Shown here in pieces: positions 1 to 10,744 of a stretch of DNA of 64,000 nt (positions within the stretch are counted from its first letter, which is position 1; each line of letters opens with the position of its first letter). The notes under the pieces are model-generated. The model made no database searches. It was not told the origin of the DNA and was given only the letters and a program-made list of their open reading frames with translations. Origin of the DNA: Tetrastigma voinierianum (taxonomy: Eukaryota; Streptophyta; Magnoliopsida; Vitales; Vitaceae). The position numbers and the translations under genes were made by a program. The stretch spans positions 310,001-374,000 of the forward strand of contig JAEQBH010003943.1 of NCBI GenBank assembly GCA_016808115.1, given 5' to 3'.

Positions 1-660
1 GTCCAATCTGCATTACATAAGGCCCAATCTAAACGAGCCCCTTTGAATGAGGAGACATTGTCACGCTTTGTCAAAGTGAAACAAGGACCAGAGAACCACA
101 AATCAATCAAGCCATTATAAAAAATCCACTACTTAAAATCAGAACATCTCCGTTGGTTAAAAGACCGTTGATTAGAGACTTCATCGGAGCTAAGAACTAT
201 ATTAAAATCACCCACTAGCAGCCATTGGTCCGTAGAATGAAGCAGAATGTGTGTGAGATCCTGCAAAAGGGATTTTCGCAAAGGAATAGGGCTACCATAC
301 ACAACCGAAAGGATCTAGGACAAATGACCAAACCAATTTTGAGATGTACAAACTGAGGATAAGTTGTCAGAACATCAACAAACCAAGGATCTTTCCACGT
401 GAACCAAATACCACCACCGAAACCCAAAGCCTCAACTCAAAGCCAATTATCAAAATTAAGTTTAGTACAAATAGCATCCGCATTTGTTCCATTACACCTA
501 GTTTCAAGCAAACCCAGAAAATCGGGCCTCTCACAAAATAAGAGATCTTTCAAAGAGAGATGAAAGAGCTTAGACGCAGCACCATTACAATTCCAAACAA
601 CCAGTTTAACCATAAACGTAGTACAAACAAAGAGAAAGACCATAAGAGAAATAGCCAACA
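1..660 (-). pseudogene. LINE ORF2 apurinic endonuclease domain, partial and frameshifted
   Basis: The minus strand encodes the N-terminal endonuclease of a plant LINE ORF2, which nicks target DNA during target-primed reverse transcription. The start of the fold is seen as WNCNGA near 595-578, followed by a PDFLGLLETR block near 530 that carries the catalytic Glu. A GGIWFTW block lies near 400. In a different frame a GDFN motif lies at 201-212, and a GLIDLWFSGP-like block and a RLDWAL-like block follow toward base 1. The frame changes at least twice and there are in-frame stops, so this is a pseudogene. The reverse transcriptase would lie outside the window to the left. Identification of the family is firm; the N-terminal end is not fixed. 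Confidence 0.85.
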
Positions 661-1043
661 AAACGATCACCAAATAAATGCACCGGGCATCAGACCTGGT
701 CTAGATGAATCACAACATTATCAAGCCCCTCTAAGACCTGGGTAATGTCAACTAGCGTCTCCAAAGAGAGATTTTCTTGAGAGGAAAGCGGTAAGGGAAG
801 GACCATCACCTAAAGGACAGATTGCTTCCCCAACACCGAATCATTCAAGCATAAAGGAGGGTTTTGGAGGTCAGGGTTAAATAAAGAAATCCCATCATCC
901 ACCACCACAAAACTAACCCTCTCCCTCCTAATATCAATCCCTATATTCGATCCCATGACAAGCTAGTGTTCGATCTCACCGGTGGCTTGATTGAGTTTTC
1001 GAGGATGCACTCGAGAAACACAAGGTGGCGAAAAAATACGAGA
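661..1043 (-). pseudogene. LINE ORF1 C-terminal tail and ORF1/ORF2 junction
   Basis: Minus-strand sequence directly upstream of the endonuclease. No conserved domain is visible, only a low-complexity tail with several stop codons, which is usual for the end of ORF1 and the short spacer before ORF2 in plant LINEs. It continues the ORF1 piece at 26522-26732 once copia element C1 and one copy of the GGAGA duplication are removed. The assignment rests on position rather than on a recognised motif. Confidence 0.6.
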
Positions 1044-1536
1044 GGAGATGAAGGGTTTTAGAGGGTTGCATCTCATGCCAAAGGAACGGAAAACAAAAAA
1101 AAAATCTTTAATAAAACCCTCTCAAAGATCCCTTGAGGCATCAAAGTCAGTTCAAAACAAGATGGGGTGCGATATTTATACCTCACGTCGACGTAAACCG
1201 ATCCCGAAGGGTGGCGCCATTGTGACTGAAGCAAACCATGTCATTGGTTTGCCTCTAACAATATCCACACAAAGAATGGAGTCAATAACCTCAAAGGTGA
1301 CGGTCTCGGATGAAGTTAAGTGTTAGCTAAGTCTAGATCCGAAAAGGGAAGCTAAAAACCTAAGGATTTGACACTCAAATCTCACCAAGAGTGAGATGTT
1401 CTCCAAGAACACTCTCTCTAACTCAAGAGCACTCTTTCTTGAGAAAAGGTGGGCAAAAGAAGACTTAGGGTTAAGGTTTTCCATAAAAGCCCTTTTATAG
1501 GAAAACCCTTGCTCTTGAAATGTTCAAAGTGCCCCT

Positions 1537-2894
1537 TGATGGGTATCTTAAATATTCATTTTATCCATATGTTTTACTTATATTTTTAGTATTTTTATGT
1601 TAAATAAGTTTCTCAATACTCTAAATGTTCATCTTCATGATTAGGTCAACCATTTGGCATAATTGTGTGAAATTGGAGCGAAAATAAAACGAAAAAATGA
1701 AAAATCAGCAAACACTACTATAGCATGCGGCAGTAGCTACTGTATTTTGACATTTTCAACTATAAGATGAGTTCAAAGGGCATCAAGCTATATATGGATG
1801 GATTCTAAACTTTAATATATTTGCAACGATACCAAGAACACCAAATTTAAAGTCCAAATAAAGAAGTTATGCAAGTTGCAACCATAGAAGTTGTTCGCCG
1901 TGGCTAAGGACCTTTCGTAGGAGCAAAGGTCGTGCGGCCCAGCAAAACGCACAGCCCATTTTAGCCATTTTCGAAGACCTATATAAGGGGGGACATGTTC
2001 TAGGGTTAAAGACGGATGAGGAGAGGACGATTTTTATAGGTTTCCCAGGGTGGAAACACCTTAGGGCATGGTTTTCTTTGGGGAAGAAGATTGAAGAAGA
2101 AAAGGAAGATTGAATAGGAGATTTGGGCTTCATTCATCACATTAGGCTATTTATTTTCTCTCTTCATGTTTTCTCTCATCTTTATGGTTGTATCTTTCCC
2201 ATTGATTGACTGATTTTCGTTTTCTAGAGCTTTAGATGTAGTTTGTTTATGATTTATGTATTTGAACATTGATTTACTTTCTATTTGATATTTGAAGCAC
2301 ATTTCTATTAAATGCCCTATTTTATTCTTCATTACATGTTGATACTTGTACAATTCATTAAGACAAGCAAGGCTCAATTCAAGATTTGAGAAATGAGAGT
2401 TAAATTAGACATGTGTAGGGCATCACATTTCACCATTGACAAGAAATTCTCATGGGTTTTGTGTGGTAATTTAGGCTTCTATGGCTTATTACGCTCTTAA
2501 GGCTTTAGGGTTGAGTAGAAATGCAAAATACCTAAGCTCTATGGGTAGAATGTGGATTATCAAGAGAGATTCACATGTGCAAAAGTGAGGCTTACTATTA
2601 ACAGGTGATTAGAATATCAATTGAGGGTGAATTGGACTAGAATGCATAAGGATTAACCAAATGAAATCTAAACCCTAGGTTTTCCATCTTTTGTTTTACA
2701 TTATATATTTTCACAAATTATCCATCATTCAAATAAAGATAGGATTATTTTAATTTCGGTACTTAGTAACCCTTCTTCCTCATGGGATCAACACTCATAC
2801 TTCACACACATTATATTACTTGATACAAGGCGTGCACTTACTCACATAGGCGCTTTATACATTTTACACACACGCACCACACTTTTGCCTAGCA
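1537..2894 (+). mobile_element. Solo LTR G1, Ty3/gypsy (Athila/Tat-like)
   Basis: A 1358-bp solo LTR that starts TGATGGGTATC and ends CCTAGCA, flanked by CCCCT at 1532-1536 and 2895-2899. The same LTR family appears in reverse orientation at the right of G2, where TGATGAGTATC reads down from 8477. A TATATAAG box at 1980-1987 followed by a purine-rich leader fits an LTR promoter on the plus strand. No internal domain is left, so LTR-LTR recombination is inferred. Confidence 0.88.
1980..1987 (+). promoter_or_regulatory. TATA box of solo LTR G1
   Basis: TATATAAG in the LTR, followed within about 30 bp by a likely start region. G2 has a related box, CTTTTATAA, at 7836-7844 in reverse orientation at a similar place in its LTR. 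Inferred from position only. Confidence 0.45.
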
Positions 2895-3962
2895 CCCCTA
2901 CCTTTAAGAGATGATAGGCTACACGATCCTTATGCATTATGGTGTGTTCCCCTCATGGGCCTTAAGCCCATGAAAAGGCCCAAGTCTCTAAGTGAGGGCT
3001 TTTGATCCCGGGATTCCACTAATCCTATGACATTCCATTCTCGAGGTTGATCTCTCTCATATTTGGATCACATCCAAATCCGTTTGATATCAACCTCATA
3101 CTCTTCTAAGTGTGTGACCCATTAGGTTCCGGGTTATGTTGATCACTTGATTCAACCATTGAATCCAAGCAAGTCATGAGCAATATCTAGCAAGACATCA
3201 TGACTCCCAATTGACCGGAGAGTCTATGGTCTGACTACAAACCCTTCCATAGACAATTATCATTCAATTCATCCTTTCACCAATCCATACCCCACTCGGT
3301 TCAAAGCATGGACAAAGTGTAGATCCCACTAGACTGGCTACACCACATCTAACCCAAATGATATTAGATCTTATCCTCAGACTCATTGCACATCAGTTAT
3401 GCACTTCAAGAAACTCTTTATGGCATTTCCACTTTGGACAGAGATTCCCGAGTAATGATCCCGACAAAAGGTCATAGGTATACTTTCCCTTTTATTGGGA
3501 GTGGTGAATCCTTTGTTGGCTACTCAATTACCTTCAAACAACTCAAGTTGTACCCAAGCATCACCCTATGAGCGACCTTTGGAAGGCAACAAGGAATGAA
3601 GTCAAAGCACATAATCAACATTCAAGATATCCTTGAGCATCTCAAGTCTAAGGATACTTGCACCATCGCTATGATAAGACTATCATCTAAACTCAATAGA
3701 TAATCCATATGATTGTCTCATGGCAGGTCTTCAATGTACTTAACTACTCTTAGCAAGCATCCACATGTGACCTCTAATTAACTCATGATCACAGTTTATA
3801 AGATCCACTGCTTGATCTAATCAAGGAATATGACATGTGCTAGTTTGTTCGGATTAATAATGTCCAGTCTCATTAATCTTATGACTAGGGATAATTTAGA
3901 TACAAACATAATTGCACATGATAGGTGATAGGCGTTTGATGTAGCACCAAAGACTTGTTAGT

Positions 3963-3979
3963 CCCCAGCAACGGCGCCA
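3963..3979 (-). promoter_or_regulatory. Primer-binding site of G2, tRNA-Asp type
   Basis: The minus strand reads TGGCGCCGTTGCTGGGG, six bases after the LTR end at 3986. This is the well-known primer site of Athila/Tat-type plant gypsy elements, complementary to the 3' end of tRNA-Asp apart from one base (T for C in GCCGGGG). Confidence 0.85.
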
Positions 3980-4730
3980 AAAACTTGATAGGCGTATGTA
4001 ATGCCCTAAAAATACCCTAACAGTTTTATAACATGTTTAGGGTATAAAATAAATTAAATTATATTTTTTGGGCGTTTAAATTGCTAAAAACGAAAAAAAT
4101 GATAAAACCCGAAAATTATACAAGGGACAAGGTTAATTTGGTAAAAATATCAAAATAAGGACCCAATGGTCATAAATGAAGAAGTGTATATGCCAAATGA
4201 AAATTTGATGAAATGAAGCGGAAATGAAAGAGAAATGAGCCCTAAAATGCAAAAAAAATGGGAAAAATAGGAATTAATGTGTAAGTCAAACATGGCCTTA
4301 TGAAGGTTTAGAGTGTTAAGACCAAATTAGTCTTTAGAATGAGAGAATCTCTCATTTAGGCATTTACGTTTGGGAAAAGCTAGGGCAAATCCGGTTGAGA
4401 GAAAAGGGAGATGAGTGGGTGATTTTGCTCCATGAAATCAAGAGTTTAAGTGATCAAGAAGAAGAATGAAGAAGAAAGAAGAGAAAAGAAGAGATTTAAG
4501 GTAAGAGACTAACCCTAACTTTCCTAATGTCAGGTTCGTTTAGAAAGAACCCTGTTGGTATAAAATTGATGTTGATTGGTTTACTTAATTTTTGGGGGTT
4601 GCTCTCTATTGTTATGGTTGTTTGAATTGGTGTTGAGGAATTTTTGTATAAAGGAAATGTTGGGTTTTTAGGGGGAGATGTCAGTTAAAATTTTCCAAAA
4701 CCCATGCTTTTTGTTTCGCTGAGGACTGCC

Positions 4731-5240
4731 ATCACTCATCCAAATTGAATGATTCAAATTTTTGGGTAAACTAGACTTCTAGGAGAACAAATCTCCTTGA
4801 AATAAATGTATCCAAATTTAGGCCCCATTAGACCCATAAATTCTTCAAAGTGAGGCTCTATTTTCGGGTTAATTTTGGTTCAATTCTGATACAGTTTTGG
4901 TGTTTCGGAACAGTTTTGGTATTTAGGTCATAAGTTAAGTTTCACTCTTCCAAATTCAGTGATTCAAATTTTTGGATAAACTAGACTTCTAGGAAAACAA
5001 ATCTCCTATAAATAAGTGTATCCAAATTTGGACCCCATTAGACCTAGAAATTGGCCAAAGGAGGCTCGCTGGTCAATTCGTTCGCCCGATACGCTTGGTG
5101 TTTCTAAGCTAGTATTTAGGCGATGAGTTTAGTTTCACTCATCCAAATTGAGTAATTCAAATTTCTAGGTAAATTGGACTTCTAGGAAAAAAAAAGTTCC
5201 ATGAAATAAGTGTATCCAAATTTAGATCCCATTAGACCTA
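4731..5240 (+). repeat. Three diverged tandem repeats of about 205 bp in T1
   Basis: Each unit begins near CACTCATCCAAATT and continues with a block around GTAAACTAGACTTCTAGG and then GTATCCAAATTTAG. Units start near 4733, 4946 and 5137. A diverged single unit of the same type lies in the LTR at about 57625-57720. Confidence 0.75.
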
Positions 5241-6209
5241 GAAATTCGTCTAAAGGAAGCCCTGTTTTTGGGAAAATTCTAGTTCTGTGTTGAAAATATA
5301 ATAGTCCCGAATGTTTAGGACATATCGAGCTTCGTTCGACCGATGATCTCAATTTCGAATAAAATAGGATTTATAGAGGAACAATGGACTTGAAGGAAGT
5401 TGCAAAATATGGCTACTTTGTTCCTAATAAAAATTTTATAAGTGAAGGTGTGTTGGGTAGAAACAACTCTACTAGAAACCTAAATAGTTAATTGATATTG
5501 TTCTAATTGTGATGGATTAGGTCATGGTTTGAGGAAAACCCGAATTGAAGTCGAGATTCTCGAGGATAGTAGCTGAAGTGCCACTTACCTTTTGGTTCGC
5601 TCTTCTATTCTTCTCTTCTTATTTCAAGCATCAAAATTGTTTGCGCAATTATTGAAATGATTTTCAATAAAACTGCATATTGATTTATTTTAAGTGATTT
5701 GAGAAAATTGATTGTGAAATGATTGTCATGAAAAATTGCACGAGTATTGAAATGCGCTATTTGAGTATAAATATATATACCCTATTGTAAATTTCTATAA
5801 CTGACTTTTAATGCCTTAATAGAATGCTATTCGTCATATTCAAGTTAAGGATAGATTGGTATACCAATAAGGATCAAACTAACAATACTGCGGAACGAAG
5901 GTACGAAAGTGTCACCCGAACCGTAGTCCAAATGTGGACAATATCGCACGTTCACAAAATGATTTTTAATAACTAACGCCAACCCAAATGGAACCGCATC
6001 GCGGTTATAAAACCTTTTTATACCGGCCTGCAGCCCAGCGAGACCATGTTGGTGATTCCGTTACCCTACGCACCAAAAACATTGGCTAAATTCGTTTTAG
6101 CAAATGATAAGAATATTTGTGAAATGCATGATTGAGTTTTAAATGAGTTATTGTCTATGAAAGTGCATATTTGGAATGATCAATGAATTGTAAATGAATG
6201 TATATGAAA

Positions 6210-6212
<3 letters not shown>

Positions 6213-6266
<54 letters not shown>
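6213..6266. repeat. (AT)n microsatellite
   Basis: An uninterrupted AT dinucleotide run inside LTR T1. Confidence 0.95.
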
Positions 6267-6272
<6 letters not shown>

Positions 6273-8676
6273 TGTATTGCATTGATCATTCAATAAGGTT
6301 CAAAAGCATTGCTTTAAAAAAGTCGCATGATTTGTGTTAAAATGAAATGAAGAGAGAACTATATAGAACCACTAAGCATAAAAATGCTTAGCACGTTGTT
6401 TTTATCATCACGCATGTATCGAGTGAACAAGTTCAAAAGCAAAGACCGTGCAAGGGTAGAGTCTTCGTCAAAAGCCGCACAGAATAAAAGTAAAGCTCCG
6501 ACCATGCATACATGAAACCCCATGATCGCTTTTTGATACTTTTTGTATTAAAACTATGTTGTGAAAATTGAATTCTGATAAATGTTTGTAACTATTGTTT
6601 CTATTTAAAACGGCTTATAAAGCCATAATGTATAAAGGTGAGAAATTGAGCAAATGGGCATATAATGCCTTTCATAAGGATAATTATCCTTTACAAATGA
6701 ATATTTGAAATGTGATTTATTGAGAAAATGAATTGTATTTGGATTCGTAAAAGAGAGGACCGCGTCTCGGATCTGGTTCGTACTCCAGGTCGAGTTGGGT
6801 ACAAGGGCATGAGCTTCTTACATTAAGAATATGCAGAAAAAATATAAAAAGAGCACCTATTTGCGCAAGTATACGCTTGTCAATTAATACAATGTACAAA
6901 AGGTACAAAGATCAATCCATAGGGAAATTAGGGATGCTAAGTACCAAAACTATAATACCTCTCTAACATCCAAACGGTCAAAGGTGATGAGTTGAAATAG
7001 AATTTAAACTAAACTATTGGAATCTAAATCTAACTAATGGAATGTGCAACTAAGGGATACCAAGAGATGATAGAGTTCTAAGGTATTTGGTGCAATTGGA
7101 CAATCCTCCTATATCTAAGCCAAAATTTCATCCTATTGTTTCTTGAAAAAGCTCTCCAAGACGACTCTTGCCTAATTTAATTATAAGCCTCTCTCGAAGT
7201 CGGATAACCTACCAACTAACACTGTAGTTTTTGCTTCTCACTTCAACCCCAAGCATTAGAGATGCTTTAAGACCCAAAAAATCTCACACGCCTCTAATTC
7301 ACTTATTTCTATACTACCAAAGTTAATTAGGTTGATTCACTCATGCACCTCATCCCTTCTTAGATCTCGCAATGAACCATTCACCATATTGAGATTAGCT
7401 ATAAATCAATATGTAAACAAAACTTATTATGAATCAATAGAGATGCATTCATAGGAAACAATAGAAAATGAAAATCTAACAATTAGATATAAGCTTTATG
7501 TCCAAAATACAACCAAAACCCTAGACTACTGAATTAAAACATATTAGAGGTTTGGTAAAACACAAAATTAGGATAAAACATGAGAAAAAGGAAATAAGAA
7601 CTCTATTGACGAAAGTTGATGAGTCCTTGGTCTTTTTTCTCTAAATCCGAAGTTGTTCTCCCAAATCTTGAAGAACAGCTACCAAGTCTCCTCTATGGTC
7701 CCAAAGTCAAGAACAAGAGAGGAGAAACCCTATAGAGGGTTTTCTCCCTCTCAAAGTGTGAACGTCCTAGTCGGGATTCTTGATCTCATCTCCTCTCGCC
7801 AAAACCGACCCTCTTGGGCGTCGTTCTCTACTCTCCTTTTATAAGCCTCCTCAAATTAGGTCAAAAATGGGATTTTTCCATTGTTGGGCTCCAACACTTT
7901 GTCACGACGAACTCAGATTCGTCAATGTAGCCTTCTAGTTCTGTCAAAGGTGCCTCTGCCTCTCGACGAACTCGCTCGTCGCAAAGAACTAACTTTCGCT
8001 CTGACCCAAATTGCACACCTTGGTACCGCGTGAAAATTGGTAGGAACTAGATATGGCCAGAAAAACACTTTAGAAATGATAATATAGATTGAATTTACGA
8101 AATTCTCCAACTGGTCACTTTTGAGCTCTCTTCTCTTCTTCCTTCAAATTCCAAGAGTCATAATTTGATCATTTGAAGTCCAAATTGAGTGAATAAGCTC
8201 TCTTTGGAAATCTTGGGAAGTCACCTATCATTCCTGTAAATATTGTAGCCATTTAAGATCATCTTGTGGCTGAAAACATCAAAACACAGTAGTTGCTGTT
8301 GCATGTGTAATTTGTTGATTTTCCTTCCTTTTTCGCTTATTTTCTCGCAATTCCACCAAATGGTTGACCTAATCATAAAGATAAATATTTAAAGCATTAG
8401 GACACTTATTTAACATTAAAAAAACTAAAAATCTAAGTAAAACATAAGGACAAAATGAGTATTTGAGATACTCATCAATAGGAATCTTATTATCATGATC
8501 TCATCATGATTTCCTTTATGCTATGTTATGTATCATGGACTTCATTAATTTGATTAAAGATCTATATCAATTCAACATATGAATATCAAATTAATGAAGA
8601 TTCATGTCATATTAAATAATATGCAATACATACAATAAGTACTAAGGGCAATTGCCTTTAAAGCACTTCTCTAACA

Positions 8677-8691
8677 AACTCTCACTTGAAC
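8677..8691 (-). promoter_or_regulatory. Polypurine-like tract of C1
   Basis: On the minus strand TTCAAGTGAGAGTT directly precedes the LTR start TGTTAGAG at 8676. The position is that of the plus-strand DNA primer tract. It is less pure in purines than usual. Confidence 0.6.
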
Positions 8692-10557
8692 TAAAACCAA
8701 TCACCTTTGTATCTCATACCATAGGCAAGCACATGAGAGTCAAAATTTTTCTGGGGAAGTGGCTTAGTCAGAGGATAATCAATATTCTTATCAGTGGGAA
8801 TTTTTCTATCTTTACATCATGATCCCCAAAGATTTCTCAAATCAAATGGTATCATCTTGAGTACTAGTTTGGACCTTTGATGACACCGTGGTTCCTTTTG
8901 CTTTCGCAATGGCTCCATTATCATCCTAATACTAAAGTATCAAATTAACATTTCTAGGGACCCCTCCTAGTTCATAAATGAACTACCTTGTCCAAATCGC
9001 TTCCATAGTCACATCGGAAGGTCTTATGCACTCGATTTAGTTGTGAATCCATACTATTTCTCATGGAACTTTTCCAACTTAATCAAGCACCATTCAATGT
9101 GAACAACATTTAAATTTCACAGATTGTGTCATCTCTATCAGATTAGCAATTGGCATCTTATTGTAAGATCCATATATCCATTAATCAAGAATACATCCAT
9201 AGTCTTTCTTAGGTACTTGAGGATATTCTTGACAGCCACCCAATGATCCTCACTCAGTCTAACTAAGACTGCACTCCTCGTGAGCATAAGGGATACGTCG
9301 GGTCTGGTACATTACATAGTGTACATGATTGATCCTATAGCTGAAACATACTAGGTCATACTCATGAGTGTCCTCTTATCTTGTGTCATTGGACACATGG
9401 AATTTGAGAGGGTGATCCCACTAGACTTGGGAACGTACCCTCTTAGACTGCTCTATGCTAAATCTCTTTAGCAACTAATCTATGTATGTAGACTGTGAAA
9501 GACCAAGCAACCTCCTTGATCTATCTCTATAAATTTATATCTCCAATATGTAGGTCGCTTCTCCAAGGTATTTCATGGAGAAATCTTGATAGCCACCCCA
9601 CAGGATTGTAACATCAGACGCTATTTTCTATCAAGAATATGTCATCCGCATACAACACTAGGATTACGACTACACTCCCACTTGTTTTCTTATACACACA
9701 AGGCTCATCCAGATTTTGTGAGAAACCAAACTCTTTGATTGTCTCATCAAATCATATATTACAACTCCTAGATGCTTACTTCAATCCATAAATGGATTCT
9801 CTCAAGCTTCGTATACTTTATCGCATTTTCATATGAAGCCTTCTAAGTCAGGTCATGTACACTTCTGACAGTTTCATCGAGGAAAGCACCATCCATTTGT
9901 CATATCTCATAATCATAATGAGTAGCAATTGCTAAGAGAATCCTTATGAATTTAAGCATGGCTAGTGGACTAAAAGTTTCATCATAGTCAATTCCTTGTC
10001 TTTGAAAATAACCCTTAGCTATAAGCTTAGCCTTATAGGTAATCACATTACCTTTCCATGTCATTCTTCTTCTTGAAGATCCATTTGCATCCTTTGGGTT
10101 TTATCCCTTCGAGTGGATCAGCCAAAGTCCATACTTGGTTTGTATACATGGAATCCATCTCTGACTTCATGGCTATGAATCATTTGTCAGACTTTAAACT
10201 ATTCAGAGATTCTTCATAGGTGGTAGGCTCATCATCTTCTAGGAGCAATACGTCCTTTTGTTCACTGATAAGAAGTACATCTCTCTGGAAAAGTATGTAT
10301 CCTACTTGTCCTACAAGGCGCTTGTGCTTCAGAAGGATCAACTGCTAATTCATCTTCAAGAATTACAGCTTCATGTTCAATCAAATGAGATGCGTCTGTA
10401 AGAGCATCTTGAACGTCACCAAGCTAAACTTTGCTCCCACTATCTTCTCTTAGAAGAATCTCTTTCTCTAAGAAGATAGCATGCTTTGAAACAAACAACC
10501 TTTGTTCCAAAATGTTGTAGAATTGATATCCAATGGTTTCTTTAGGATATCCTACAA
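8692..10557 (-). pseudogene. C1 reverse transcriptase and RNase H remnant
   Basis: Minus-strand copia pol, read with frame changes. The integrase/RT linker enters at the top (FVGYPKETIGYQF near 10555-10517, then LEKEILL). The RT catalytic region is seen as CVYKKTSG followed by VLYADDI at about 9663-9640, where copia normally has YVDD: the second residue is Ala (codon GCG). RNase H is seen as DDNGAIAKAKG at about 8930-8895. Stops and frameshifts are frequent. The piece ends about 15 bp before the LTR, after the purine tract, so there is no extra ORF between pol and the 3' LTR. It is cut from the rest of pol by the LTR insertion at 10563. Confidence 0.85.
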
Positions 10558-10744
10558 ATAGATGATGAGTGTGAAACTCATCTATTTTTAAGTCCATTTT
10601 TCATGTATATTTCAGGCTTAAAAGTTCAATTTAATGTGAAATAATGGAATCCTCATCCAGATTTGTGTTTTGTAGAAATTTAGAGAAAATAAGCAAAAAA
10701 AAACCAGCAAGAAAAGTATCAGGAATGACTAAGGCAAAAAAATG

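Larger units (their letters stand above)
3997..6822 (+). mobile_element. Tekay-like LTR T1 inside the LTR of G2
   Basis: Starts TGTAATGCCC and ends GGGCAT, eight extra bases, then TACA, so the ends are imperfectly inverted as in Tekay-type LTRs (TGTAACACCC...GGGTGTTACA). It sits in the G2 LTR: LTR sequence resumes at about 6823 and runs to 8477. The bases on each side (GCGTA before, TTAAG after) are not a duplication. Three diverged repeats lie at about 4731-5240, and an AT microsatellite at 6213-6266. No coding sequence is visible. Exact ends are uncertain by about 10 bp. Confidence 0.65.
3926..8477 (-). mobile_element. Ty3/gypsy element G2, internally deleted, same LTR family as G1
   Basis: Flanked by ATAGG at 3921-3925 and 8478-8482. 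In minus orientation it consists of one LTR starting TGATGAGTATC at 8477, interrupted by LTR T1, ending CGCCTATCA at 3986, then a primer site, then about 50 bp, and then directly the last bases of a second LTR (CGCCTATCA ending at 3926). The whole coding region and most of the second LTR are therefore missing. LTR sequence at 6828-8477 matches G1 along most of its length. The tRNA-Asp type primer site points to the Athila/Tat side of Ty3/gypsy. Confidence 0.85.
1049..8676 (-). repeat. C1 left LTR (3' LTR), interrupted twice
   Basis: The LTR sequence is carried by 1049-1536, 2900-3925 and 8483-8676. It aligns closely with the right LTR, for example around 1050-1530 versus 19712-20170 and 2900-3780 versus 20170-20950. 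Insertions G1 and G2 removed nothing obvious: each is bounded by a 5-bp duplication. In minus orientation the LTR begins TGTTAGAGAAGTGC at 8676 and ends at 1049. Confidence 0.88.

Noticed and set aside
991..1326. Plus-strand ORF of 111 codons
   Set aside because: It crosses the border between LINE ORF1 and the C1 LTR at 1048, so it is not a real gene.
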